Numbered from the stretch's first letter, positions 1 to 7,426 are shown. The stretch is 23,942 bases of DNA from Candidatus Altarchaeales archaeon WOR_SM1_86-2 (GCA_001723855.1 MCBC01000075.1:1-23942); one strand, 5' to 3'. The notes: generated from the sequence alone by a model not told the origin. Made by a program: numbers and translations.

Positions 1-78
1 TTCAACGAATTTTTTATGAGAAATCGGCATCCTGTGGAATTATATAAAAAATTAGCAAATCAATTTAGCTCAATTTAA
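1..78 (+). CDS. C-terminal end of an unidentified protein (partial)
   Basis: Frame 1 is open from the window edge to a TAA at 76-78 and gives 25 residues ending FSSI, with a mixed composition (NEFFMRNRHPVELYKKLANQ) that reads like a real protein tail. The start lies outside the window. It converges on, and overlaps by 14 nt, the transposase remnant on the other strand. No domain can be recognised from so short a piece, and chance openness in A+T-rich DNA is possible. Confidence 0.35.
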   Translation, partial: FNEFFMRNRHPVELYKKLANQFSSI

Positions 79-611
79 GCCCATTCTCTCGTGCTAATGG
101 GTTACAATTTTCCTTTATCTTTTCTTTAGCAAGTTTGCCTTCCTCTTCTATCGCATTTTGTATTGTGCCTATTGACACCTTAACACTCAGGAGATCCAGC
201 AGATGCTCTTGCTCTTCCCTACGACTTAAAGAAGTCGCAAGATTGGCAATTTTCATTTTGAGAGAAGTTGCAACTCTTTGCTTATCTTTTAGACCCAAAT
301 ATTCGATGATCGGTGTCGATATGTCGCCTGATTGTTTATCTCTTACTTGAATCGCTTTAAACCAAATAGTGCCCAATTCTGTTTTGAGCATTCTATTTTC
401 TCTTGTCGCATGTCGTTTAAAGTTGAAGCCCTGGTTATTTCGAGAGTACTTCTCACCACACATAGTGTTTGAGGCGATCCTGGAGGGCAACAACAATTGC
501 TTGTAGCACTTCCCGTGGAATTTCTATCTTTCGTATTTCATTTACTATCGCATCCAATGGAACCATGTCGGGTTCCCCCTTGCTTGTATCAATAATTACT
601 CTTATGTCCAT
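65..611 (-). pseudogene. Frameshifted, truncated transposase remnant (ISH6/ISLre2-like)
   Basis: Two minus-strand frames join into one protein. The N-terminal part starts at ATG 611 (MDIRVIIDTSKGEPDMVPLD...) and runs about 50 codons to a TGA near 448. The rest continues in another frame from about codon KYSRNNQG to the stop at 65. The second part contains a beta-rich segment (LGTIWFKAIQVRDKQSGD), then YLGLKDKQRVA, then a helical segment ending IGTIQNAIEEEGK. That order resembles the region ahead of the catalytic core in ISH6 or ISLre2/UPF0236 transposases. Those proteins are about 400-470 residues long; this one stops after about 180, so the DDE core is gone. The frameshift near 450 and the truncation make it non-functional. 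The family assignment is from recall of sequence style and is moderate. Confidence 0.6.
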
Positions 612-772
612 TTATGTCCCATTACAAATGAGACTGCATAATGGACAATATCAAATTCAAATCAGTTTCCGATTGAATACCAACATAGTTTAGTCCGCTC
701 CCGATAACGATTTTAACATAATCTTATCTATGGTGTCCGATTTAGAATGTTACGCCATTTTTGAACACGACC

Positions 773-797
773 AAAATTTTTGCGGCGCAAAAATTTT
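773..797 (-). terminator. Hairpin downstream of the Lrp-type gene
   Basis: A perfect 11-bp inverted repeat (773-783 and 787-797) with a 3-nt GGC loop and A/T runs on both sides lies about 40 nt beyond the stop of the Lrp-type gene. Position and T-rich flanks suit a transcription terminator. Archaeal termination mainly needs only a T-run, so the stem may have another origin. Confidence 0.45.
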
Positions 798-834
798 TAT
801 GCCGTTACAACCATATGGTTCGTAATTACGGAAA

Positions 835-1053
835 TTAAATAGCTATGATTAATGTGTTGGTATATATTACACCATCAAGGACCCTTATTTTATCAACAAC
901 CAGATCTGCAATGTTCTCGCCTTCAACCTTTGCGATTATGTCATATGAGCCATAAACGCCGTAAGCTTCACTGACCTCTTCCATCCCTCTGATAGATTCC
1001 AAAACATCCTTTGCTTTTCCTCCCCACGTCCGTATCAATACGTATGCTTTCAT
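835..1053 (-). CDS. Stand-alone Lrp/AsnC ligand-binding (RAM) domain protein
   Basis: A 72-residue protein that is only the C-terminal effector-binding domain of Lrp/AsnC regulators, with no helix-turn-helix. It opens with KAYVLIRTWGGKAKDVLESI (beta strand then helix), continues with the typical EVSEAYGVYGSYDIIAKVEGE, in which the 'YDII' strand follows the turn, and ends with a DGVIYTNTLIIA strand. This ferredoxin-like fold forms dimers or larger rings and binds amino acids or other small molecules in other members. Archaea commonly encode such small proteins, which may act alone or pair with full-length Lrp regulators; the partner and ligand cannot be told here. The ATG at 1053 gives the expected full-domain length. 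It lies 78 nt downstream of tRNA-Tyr on the same strand, with two hairpins in between. Confidence 0.88.
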   Translation of the reverse strand: MKAYVLIRTWGGKAKDVLESIRGMEEVSEAYGVYGSYDIIAKVEGENIADLVVDKIRVLDGVIYTNTLIIAI

Positions 1054-1072
1054 TTTTTGTATTTTTTATTGT

Positions 1073-1125
1073 ATTTAGAAACCCTGTGTTTCTAAATGCT
1101 AAAAAATTTGCAATGCAAATTTTTT
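1073..1125. repeat. Two consecutive inverted repeats between tRNA-Tyr and the Lrp-type gene
   Basis: The first hairpin is a 10-bp stem (1073-1082 with 1088-1097) and a 5-nt loop. The second is an 11-bp stem (1101-1111 with 1115-1125) and a 3-nt AAT loop. The second resembles the hairpin at 773-797 (A-run, TTTGC, loop, mirror). They may act as a tRNA 3' terminator or be remnants of a small palindromic element. Confidence 0.6.
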
Positions 1126-1131
1126 ATTTAA

Positions 1132-1245
1132 TCCCGACTCCCGGATTTGAACCGGGGATCTTCCGGTCGCTGCTGCGCCTGTAAGGGCATTCACCCTTCA
1201 ACTAACTACAGCCAGACGCGTTAAACCAGGCTACGCTAAGTCGGG
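1132..1245 (-). tRNA. tRNA-Tyr (GTA) with a 38-nt intron
   Basis: Read on the minus strand, the acceptor CCCGACT pairs perfectly with AGTCGGG, followed by discriminator A at 1132. The D-arm is GCGT/ACGC. The anticodon stem is TCTGG/CCGGA (one G-T pair) around loop CTGTAG-A, giving anticodon GTA at 1209-1207. The T-arm is CCCGG-TTCAAAT-CCGGG. The C1-G72 pair is the hallmark of archaeal tRNA-Tyr. The intron occupies 1205-1168, between positions 37 and 38, the standard site cut by archaeal splicing endonuclease at a bulge-helix-bulge. Exons are 40 and 36 nt. CCA is not encoded. Confidence 0.95.
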
Positions 1246-1278
1246 ATTACATTATAATTTAGAATATGAAAATAAAAA

Positions 1279-1964
1279 TCATTTAGCAATCACGGTCATC
1301 AACTGATCCACGGAATCTTCAGCATAATCCGCCACAGCATCAATTTCATTAATGATGCGAATCAAAAACCACACGCTTAGCGGATCCATCTTTTCTTCAA
1401 TCTCAAACAACTTCTTTGACAACCTTAATTGTAATTCGTCCGCTTTCCATTCATTATGATAAACCTCTTTTATCGAATCCTGCATTATCCCTCTTTCCTT
1501 ATCGCCAAAACCAGTTTCCATTAATTCATCGATTTCAGAGTATGCTTTTTCAAGTGCATCAACCGACTTAACCACATAATCAGTAAACTCCCTCAGGTCA
1601 TCAATTATTTCTTCCGGAACTTTTGTTTTTCTTATCTGGACTAATCGTGCTGCATCTTTAGATTTATCCGCTAAGTATCCTGGTTTTTCAAAAAACTCAA
1701 AATATCTTCCCCGTCAACGTGCATAAACCATCCCCTTGGAAAACGAAGTCATATATCTGTTTTTGTTTTATCTGCCGGACGCTCCAGACGGGATATGTTA
1801 TTTGCAATCTCTTCAACCTTTTCATAATCCCCTGGTATAAATGCTTCTATCAGCGTTTTCAATTGATCTGCACATTCCTTAACTTCCAGTATATATTTAT
1901 GGAGCGGTTTGAATTGCGTCTTTCCAAACAGGTCTCCGATTGGCGCTCTTTCAAATATTGGCAT
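1279..1964 (-). pseudogene. Broken DUF47 (PhoU-like) protein gene
   Basis: This is a degraded paralogue of the intact DUF47 gene at 13713-14399. The start (MPIFERAPIGDLFGKT, ATG 1964) and the end (IRIINEIDAVADYAEDS..., stop 1279) line up over the full length. After KTDI a TGA near 1748 replaces the codon aligned with Arg in the intact copy (DIRIHLP). Reading continues as FPRGWFMHV...LSFLKNQDT, and then one base is missing near 1680, after which the frame resumes as LADKSKDAARLVQIRKTKVPEE. So at least one nonsense and one frameshift lesion are present. DUF47 proteins usually accompany PiT phosphate transporters; none is next to this copy, which fits loss of constraint. Confidence 0.9.
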
Positions 1965-2019
1965 TTTGCGGTTTTTATTAAATATATATTTTTTATTTTA
2001 AATATATAAATATAAATAT

Positions 2020-2055
2020 AAGTATATAAATAAAGGGTTTAAGTATATAAATAAA
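2020..2055 (+). promoter_or_regulatory. Duplicated TATA box region
   Basis: The 15-mer AAGTATATAAATAAA occurs twice, at 2020-2034 and 2041-2055, 21 nt apart. Each is a good archaeal TATA box. The second sits about 20-30 nt ahead of the metallophosphoesterase remnant and matches the spacing and sequence of the TATA region at 8449-8462, so it is probably the remnant's old promoter. Confidence 0.55.
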
Positions 2056-2070
2056 AACGAATTAAAAGGG

Positions 2071-2114
2071 ATTTGATACATAATCTGATATACACTGTGG
2101 AGTGAGATTTGATG
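2071..2114 (+). pseudogene. 5' remnant of a metallophosphoesterase gene
   Basis: The 44 nt align with the first codons of the metallophosphoesterase at 8475. They share ATTTGATACATA, then ATCTGAT, then CACTG-GGAG-GAG-TTTGA-G, which is the coding sequence for the metal-binding NLIHISDLHCGARFD segment. The start codon is lost and there is a one-base deletion, so it cannot be translated as such. Similarity extends upstream into the TATA region and fades after 2114, just before the stop of the M50 protease gene. It is too short to be functional. Confidence 0.7.
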
Positions 2115-2134
2115 ATTTTGTATTTTCATTGAAA

Positions 2135-3324
2135 TTAGTCCAAGGGGTGAACTATCTGTAAATATTCGTAAGATAACACAGTTAAAAGTCCAAGAGTTCC
2201 TAAAAGTAAAATGTAAACCCCGCCAATAATCAGTCTTTCGTTGAATTCAATCTCATGATAATCTTTTGAAATCTGCTGGTCCTTTTCTGCAAAATATCCC
2301 AGGCCAAGTAATATTAAAATCACTAAAAAGAATGGATTGGGCATAGCAACAAATAGTGCGATAAGCATAACCGCACCTATTATCCACATTTTCTTTGATA
2401 ATGCTTTTGCAATTCTCCCGCCGTCAAGGAACCCGAAGGGTTTATAAATCCCGAAAGATATGCGATCGCTAAAAATAATCCTGAATTATATGCAATTCCT
2501 ATGACAAAAAATAAAGCAGTTATGAGAAATCCAAAAGCAGGACCTGCAGCAGCAGTTATCGCTTCATGATAAACTCTTTTTGGCATCTCTTTTGCAAATA
2601 CGGCGGCTCCGAGGAAAGGAACAAATATCGGGCTTGAAACATTTACCCCATAATGCCTGAGTGCGACCCAGTGTCCTGTTTCATGCACAAGGATTGCGAA
2701 AACGAATCCAACGGCAAACGGCAGACCAAAGATCAACGCGTACGCTCCTATGGCAATGAACATTGTAAATAATGTTTTGAGTTTAAACAACTGAAGCAAG
2801 AACCCGAGTTTCCCGATTTTTGTGAGGACAAATATAAGTAATGCTATTATTCCTCCCCCCTCCGCCATCTTTTTTATTTTATCTGCAGATGATTCCTTCT
2901 TTTTAAAACCTTCGTACTCAAATTGCTGAGGGTCTTTATAATCCCGTCCCTGCTCTTCAGATTCCAATTCCCTCTTGATTTCCATTAAATCATTCTCGAT
3001 CGCAATATCGGGCTCTGATTTTTCCTGCTCTGAAACATCCAGGATCAGGGAACCTGTGTAACCGCAGTCCTCGCAAAAATATCTCTGGTCAGGGGAACCG
3101 TAACCTGCAATCCCTGTCATAGTTGCCGGTTTGATCCTGTTTCCCTTACATTTCGGACATATAATCTTCGTTTTTGGATGCCATGGGTAGGTATTATTTC
3201 CCGTTCCAGTATCGGAAGTTTCTTGAGTTTCCTCTCCCGTTTCTTTCACTTCTCTGTTTTCTTCTTCTCTTTTTCTTGCTTCGTGCCCGTAAAGTTTATA
3301 CATTATATTGTTTTCTGTTTCCAC
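2135..3324 (-). pseudogene. M50 (site-2 protease) with N-terminal zinc ribbon, split by a frameshift
   Basis: An intramembrane zinc metalloprotease. The first frame (from ATG 3324) has the shared NIMYKLYGHEARK motif (residues 6-18), a zinc ribbon with Cys 56, 59, 84 and 87, an acidic linker, membrane segments from about 155, and the HETGH zinc site at 214-218. It then runs off as FINPSGSLTAGE and stops at 2380. The second frame, 84 codons from ATG 2389 but open further back, supplies LDGGRIAKALSKK and two more membrane segments to the stop at 2135. LDGGRI is the conserved second M50 motif with the third zinc ligand. Restoring one T near 2436 gives INPFGFLDGGRI, so a single-base deletion splits a protein of about 397 residues. 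It could be a true mutation, an assembly error or, less likely, recoding. It is the last gene of the cluster. Confidence 0.85.
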
Positions 3325-3410
3325 TTTTTTCTTTTTGATTTAGATGGATTTATCCGGATATTCATAAAAAAATGAAGATATTTTTGAAAATATGTATGCA
3401 TGGGAACATT

Positions 3411-4622
3411 TTACCGAGGTGCCCACTCCCTGGGGTACCATACTGGGTCAAAATATCCTTCAAATAAACAATTAATATCCCCTCTCTTGACTTTTTCGAT
3501 TTTATGCCGTTGATATATTCCTAAAATTATTAGAAGCCAGAATATCACCGCTATGATACCCGCCCCTGAATCAGTATTATAATATACATACACTGTAACA
3601 ATAACCGCACCAATAACCAAGATAAAGAGACCGATGTAATACCCGACTATACCAAATAGCAATCTTTCGCCATCCCATTTTAATATAAGATCTATAAAAT
3701 TACTCCTGTTAATTTCATTTAATCGGGATTTTGTAGCCCCTGTGATTTTTTTAAATACTTCAAAATTTTCATCAATTTCAAACCACAGTGCCCTGCATTC
3801 CATTCCTTCTATTCCTATGAATGCGATTTCCAGATTATCTCCATTAATGTGTACTGCTTTTGGCCTAAATGAAAATGAAATTTTTTGAGTGCTTGGAAAT
3901 AGAATGCCCTCTTTCTTTGTATAACCTACAAATCTATACAACCCGGAATCCATACTTGTTAAAGTTCCCCTTGTGTTACGGAATCTGGCAAAACATAAAC
4001 CTTCAGGATCCTCAGGATCATAACCGGGCTCAGACATCCCTGCATAACACACACCCTTGGTTAGTATCGCATTAAATCCATCATCTAAATTTCTCTGATA
4101 TGCATTTTTATTTTCATAAAGACACATTAGTTTTAATCTTCTTGCTTCTTCTCCTGTGAGTCTCAGCGTGTAGTAGCCTTCTACTCCAACACCTTCTTCC
4201 AACCGCTCAATTTTCTTTTCAATTTCAACACGATCATGTTCCGATAAGCTGTTTCTGAATTTCAATCTCTGGAAAAAATTAACTAATTCCTGTCGATTGG
4301 ATTCGAATAGTTTCTCTTTCCACCTGTTATCCAGCACGCGGAATATGGATATAAGGACAGCAATGCTGAATAATGCAATAAGCAAAATAATTAATAATAT
4401 GTGTCCATGGCCGATTATATCGCCCTCTTCTATCAAATGCTGCACAGCTATAACTCCCAGATATATCACAAAACAAAGCATAATCAGGCATGCTGGGATA
4501 CCTATAACTACAGGTGCTGTATATACAAGGGATACTTTTTTGGGTCTCTTGGATTCAAATATCTCATTTACAACACTAGCCGGGTCTTCTTTTATCATCT
4601 TGATTTTTTTGATTACACTCAT
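3411..4622 (-). CDS. Four-segment membrane protein with a domain shared with the 348-aa neighbour
   Basis: I do not recognise the family of this 403-residue protein. Membrane segments are visible at about 34-62, 73-94, 322-349 and 354-372. Between them lies a soluble part of about 220 residues, beginning with a charged helical stretch (about 97-145). Residues about 183-312 are homologous to about 129-240 of the protein at 4886-5932: a KGVCY motif, RGTLTSMDSGLYRFVGY, KISFSFRPKAVHI, then ALWFEIDENFE. The soluble part is followed by paired membrane helices in both proteins. It lacks the N-terminal NIMY motif, the zinc ribbon and the Cys tail of its neighbours and ends in WYPREWAPR. It lies 86 nt upstream of the M50 gene and about 260 nt downstream of the 348-residue gene. 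It is probably a membrane sensor or scaffold; the function is unknown. Confidence 0.85.
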   Translation of the reverse strand: MSVIKKIKMIKEDPASVVNEIFESKRPKKVSLVYTAPVVIGIPACLIMLCFVIYLGVIAVQHLIEEGDIIGHGHILLIILLIALFSIAVLISIFRVLDNRWKEKLFESNRQELVNFFQRLKFRNSLSEHDRVEIEKKIERLEEGVGVEGYYTLRLTGEEARRLKLMCLYENKNAYQRNLDDGFNAILTKGVCYAGMSEPGYDPEDPEGLCFARFRNTRGTLTSMDSGLYRFVGYTKKEGILFPSTQKISFSFRPKAVHINGDNLEIAFIGIEGMECRALWFEIDENFEVFKKITGATKSRLNEINRSNFIDLILKWDGERLLFGIVGYYIGLFILVIGAVIVTVYVYYNTDSGAGIIAVIFWLLIILGIYQRHKIEKVKRGDINCLFEGYFDPVWYPREWAPR

Positions 4623-4640
4623 AAATTTTATTTAAACGAT

Positions 4641-4889
4641 TTAAACAAAGACGGCACACGGCTGCCGATAAATCCGCAAATTGCACATAAAGCAACAAGC
4701 AACAAGATATAAGTAACTTAAACTATATATTATGTGCTTCATTATATGTGTCAATACAACTCCCGTCATAAAACCTATACGGCCATGTTCCGAGTTCTTA
4801 TTGCCCTCTTTTTTATGTGCCCCGTTCTTCATTTTCTTATTTTTTTGAATTTTAATTTTCTGATTTTTATGCATTATTCTTCTTATCAC
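4641..4889 (-). CDS. Possible small membrane protein (doubtful ORF)
   Basis: An open frame of 82 codons fills the gap between two larger genes. It would start at a GTG overlapping the stop codon of the upstream gene (GTGA), with an internal ATG option. The first 35 residues are Lys/Asn/His-rich, followed by a hydrophobic stretch (MTGVVLTHIM... SLSYLYLVACC). No homologue is recognised and the composition may simply reflect A+T-rich DNA. Another frame near the end also reads as a hydrophobic segment (ALCAICGFIGS), so this could be a broken gene. Treat it as the only content of the 4623-4885 gap. Confidence 0.25.
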   Translation of the reverse strand: MIRRIMHKNQKIKIQKNKKMKNGAHKKEGNKNSEHGRIGFMTGVVLTHIMKHIIYSLSYLYLVACCFMCNLRIYRQPCAVFV

Positions 4890-5932
4890 TCACATCCACA
4901 TCCTCCACCATCAACATCGTCATACTCATCATGGTATCTGAATAATCTATCCTCCCACTCATCATCTCCTTCTTTGATTTTTTTATTTTCATGTAACATC
5001 TTCATATAATCAAACAATCCTATAATTAGGATCAGTATGGAAAACACTGTTGACATATTCAAAATAAAGGGAATAACCTCTTTATACGGCACCCTGCTAA
5101 GACCAGTGAGAGAAAAATACAAATGGATTATATGGAAAGCGCACAGGACTGCAATAAAACATCCAACCGACCAGTACAATACAGATAACAACCCCCTTTT
5201 TTTTATGTTGTATTCTATTATCTGCTTTTTAAATTCCTCTTCATCAATTTCAATCAAGCCCGATTTTATGGTTTCGTTAACCGATTCAAAATTTTCACCG
5301 ATTTCAAACCACAGCACTCTGTACGCATCGCCATGTATTGTAAATGCGATTTCTTTATTCTCTTCGTCAATATAAATCGCCTCCGGTTCAAATGAAATTT
5401 CTTGAGGAAATTCTTCAAAATCATAACCTGCAAACTTATATAAGCCAGAGCCGAGAATTGTTAAAGTTCCGCACATTTTGTGCCATTTTGTGAATCGCAA
5501 AGGAGGCACTTCGCTCTCTGTATAGCATATTCCTTTTTTTAAGATTGATTTAATTTGGATTGGGACTTTATTATCCGTTCTTTCTCCATCCAACCCCAAT
5601 TCTTTCTTAAAATCATTCTCAACTTCAATATCAGATTCTGATTTTTCCTGCTCTGAAACATCTAGGATCAGCGAGCCAATGTAACCGCAGTCCTCACAGA
5701 TATATCTCTGATCAGGTGAACCGTAACTTGCGATTCCTGTCATAGTTGCCGGTTTGATTCCTTTTCCTTTACATTTCGTACAAAGTATTTGCTTTGTTGG
5801 CTGACCCGTACAAAAAACATTTTCTGTTTTTTGATTATTTGGACTTTCTAATCTATCTTCCATCGCCCCCTCTTTTTTTCTCGCCTCAGGCCCATAGAGC
5901 ATATACATTATATTCTTTTTCATCCTTTTCAA
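4886..5932 (-). CDS. Zinc-ribbon membrane protein with GGGCGCE tail
   Basis: A 348-residue protein of unknown function built from modules seen in its neighbours. Residues 7-20 (NIMYMLYGPEARKK) match the starts of the M50 protease and the 127-residue protein. Residues 48-95 form a zinc ribbon with CxxC at 51/54 and 79/82, almost identical to that of the protease. Residues about 129-240 are the domain shared with the 403-residue protein (CGTLTILGSGLYKFAGY, EISFEPEAIYI, VLWFEIGENFE). Two membrane helices follow (about 248-275 and 285-310), then a highly charged Asp/Glu/Tyr segment and the terminal GGGCGCE. It lies 18 nt downstream of the 127-residue gene, so it is co-transcribed. The modular sharing suggests direct physical partnership with the protease and the other tailed proteins. 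Confidence 0.9.
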   Translation of the reverse strand: MKRMKKNIMYMLYGPEARKKEGAMEDRLESPNNQKTENVFCTGQPTKQILCTKCKGKGIKPATMTGIASYGSPDQRYICEDCGYIGSLILDVSEQEKSESDIEVENDFKKELGLDGERTDNKVPIQIKSILKKGICYTESEVPPLRFTKWHKMCGTLTILGSGLYKFAGYDFEEFPQEISFEPEAIYIDEENKEIAFTIHGDAYRVLWFEIGENFESVNETIKSGLIEIDEEEFKKQIIEYNIKKRGLLSVLYWSVGCFIAVLCAFHIIHLYFSLTGLSRVPYKEVIPFILNMSTVFSILILIIGLFDYMKMLHENKKIKEGDDEWEDRLFRYHDEYDDVDGGGCGCE

Positions 5933-5950
5933 ATCATATATTATTAAATA

Positions 5951-6334
5951 TCATTCGCATCCGCATCCTCCCTCATCATCCCCTGATCTGAATTCGCGGT
6001 GGTAAAGACATTCAAGATAATCTTCCCCGGATTCAAAATCAGATTCCGAAAGGGGAAAACGCTCGTCAAAATAAACAAGAATACCAAACGGCAGATAAAA
6101 AGTTAATATGGTAGAGATATGAACAAGAAAACCCACATCTCCCCATACGAACTTCCAAAATTCAGTTGATATTGACATTATCCAAAGACCAATTAAACAT
6201 AAAAATATGCCTAACAATGCAGTTCTATTTCTATTTATTGATCTAAATATTACTGTTTTATCCTCTTTATTTTTTCTCTCCTCCCCTCTTTCTCTCCTAC
6301 CATGTCCGTAAAGTTCATACATTATGTTTTTCAT
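5951..6334 (-). CDS. Small two-helix membrane protein with NIMYxLYG start and GGCGCE tail
   Basis: A 127-residue protein that looks like a reduced version of the 348-residue neighbour. It has the shared N-terminal motif (KNIMYELYGHGRRER), a charged linker, two membrane helices (about 38-56 and 66-89), an acidic cytoplasmic-type segment and the exact C-terminal GGCGCE. It lacks the zinc ribbon and the shared soluble domain. The start at ATG 6334 places the NIMY motif at residue 3, which supports this start. It is 19 nt downstream of the 164-residue gene and 18 nt upstream of the 348-residue gene, inside the same transcription unit. The function is unknown. Confidence 0.88.
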   Translation of the reverse strand: MKNIMYELYGHGRRERGEERKNKEDKTVIFRSINRNRTALLGIFLCLIGLWIMSISTEFWKFVWGDVGFLVHISTILTFYLPFGILVYFDERFPLSESDFESGEDYLECLYHREFRSGDDEGGCGCE

Positions 6335-6353
6335 TCCTTATTGAAATTTTATT

Positions 6354-6848
6354 TCAACCAGATACGACAGTTCGTATGTAAATGGGCAAACAATTACCAT
6401 AGCAATCTTGTTTTTTAACACAATCAATATCTTCGTCAATATAGAGCTCTATGTCCCCTCTAAAGTCTCCGGTTTTAACAGCAGCTGCAGTAAGTACAAT
6501 ATCTAGTTCACCATTAGCAGGAATATCAGTGTGATAATCATAAGTAAATGAATCATAAACGGGTAAATGGAAGGAATCTTTATAAGGTGGGTCTGAAGAT
6601 TTAATAGAAATTCCTTTCAAATAACTGTCTCTGACATCTATACTTACTAATTTTTGAGGGTTATTCGCGGTATTTTTTATTGTAACATTAATATTAAATT
6701 CTTGGTTTTGTTTTACCTGGACGGGCGAATCCACATTTACTATAATGTTCTCAGGCAATTCCATGAAAACACTTAAAAATACTATGCCTGCAATTAAAAG
6801 TAATATGACTATGCCTGCAATTAAAAGTAATATGTGTCCCTTTTTCAT
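6354..6848 (-). CDS. Secreted/membrane-anchored Ig-like (CARDB-type) protein
   Basis: A 164-residue protein with an N-terminal hydrophobic anchor (residues about 5-29), followed by a single extracytoplasmic beta-sandwich. The pattern PVQVKQNQEFNINVTIKNT is typical of CARDB/NPCBM-associated or DUF11-like Ig folds that begin 'v..G..f.v.v.v.Nt'. It is a clear paralogue of the next gene: both share SIDxxDSYxxGIxIxSSxPxYK, then a TYDYxxDIPAxGE segment, AVKxGDF and a C-terminal RTVVS. The last third has three Cys (DCVKKQDCYGNC) that the paralogue lacks and that may form a disulfide. The anchor is coded by a perfect tandem duplication (6781-6834), and there is no lipobox. It probably sits on the outer face of the membrane as part of the cluster's complex. 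Confidence 0.85.
   Translation of the reverse strand: MKKGHILLLIAGIVILLLIAGIVFLSVFMELPENIIVNVDSPVQVKQNQEFNINVTIKNTANNPQKLVSIDVRDSYLKGISIKSSDPPYKDSFHLPVYDSFTYDYHTDIPANGELDIVLTAAAVKTGDFRGDIELYIDEDIDCVKKQDCYGNCLPIYIRTVVSG
6781..6834. repeat. Perfect 27-bp tandem duplication within the membrane anchor of the 164-aa protein
   Basis: Positions 6781-6807 and 6808-6834 are identical. They encode two copies of a nine-residue hydrophobic unit (ILLLIAGIV, then ILLLIAGIV), so the duplication is in frame and lengthens the anchor. The perfect identity suggests a recent slippage event. Confidence 0.95.
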
Positions 6849-6883
6849 CTTTTCATATTTTGATAATTTTAAGCATCATTATA

Positions 6884-7426
6884 TTAATCGGATACAACAG
6901 TTCGCAGGGGATGCATTTCACCACCTTTCCAGTCGTCAATGACAACATCTAATGCCCCCTTAAAATCGCCCTTTTTAACGGCCACCGCAGTAAATGTAAC
7001 TTTTACCTCACCACCGGCAGGGATATCAATATAATAATCATAAGTCACTGCGTTAAGAACTGCCTGAGGATAAGATTTTTTATAATGCGGATTTGAAGAT
7101 TCAATGATAATTCCTTCCGAGTAACTATCGTAAATATCTATACTTAATAATTTATGTGCTTTATCTGCGGTATTTTTTATTATAACCGTAATATTAAACC
7201 CCTGGTTTTGTTCCACCCGCGAGGGCAACTCCACGTCTATGCTCATACCCTCTGGCAGGTTACCTACAGGTTTCTCGGGTTGCGGATTACCAATGCATCC
7301 GCTTATAATTACCATCCCTACAAGTAATCCTATAAGAGCTAACGGCACTAAATTATTATTCAATGGCACAAAAACCCTAATCGCTCTTTCATGGATCCCG
7401 GCGGCACATTTAGTTTTGTTTTCCAT
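6884..7426 (-). CDS. Lipoprotein with Ig-like (CARDB-type) domain
   Basis: A 180-residue paralogue of the 164-residue protein. After about 25 residues it has a hydrophobic stretch ending in a lipobox (MVIISGC, Cys at about 44), so the mature protein is probably lipid-anchored on the outer face. The long leader before the hydrophobic core is unusual; a later start cannot be excluded, but the given ATG at 7426 is the only good upstream one. The mature part begins after a Pro/Gly linker with SRVEQNQGFNITVIIKNTAD and shares the whole core with its neighbour, ending RTVVSD. It lies 35 nt upstream of the 164-residue gene and 57 nt downstream of the 291-residue gene. The two may be partners with the same fold but different anchors. 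Confidence 0.85.
   Translation of the reverse strand: MENKTKCAAGIHERAIRVFVPLNNNLVPLALIGLLVGMVIISGCIGNPQPEKPVGNLPEGMSIDVELPSRVEQNQGFNITVIIKNTADKAHKLLSIDIYDSYSEGIIIESSNPHYKKSYPQAVLNAVTYDYYIDIPAGGEVKVTFTAVAVKKGDFKGALDVVIDDWKGGEMHPLRTVVSD

Noticed and set aside
469..693. 74-codon plus-strand frame
   Set aside because: It is antisense to the N-terminal part of the transposase remnant, whose minus-strand reading is more protein-like and continues in the next frame.
2380..2450. Programmed frameshifting in the M50 protease
   Set aside because: No slippery heptamer or downstream structure is evident at 2434-2437; a one-base deletion explains the data more simply. Kept as a point to check, not as a call.
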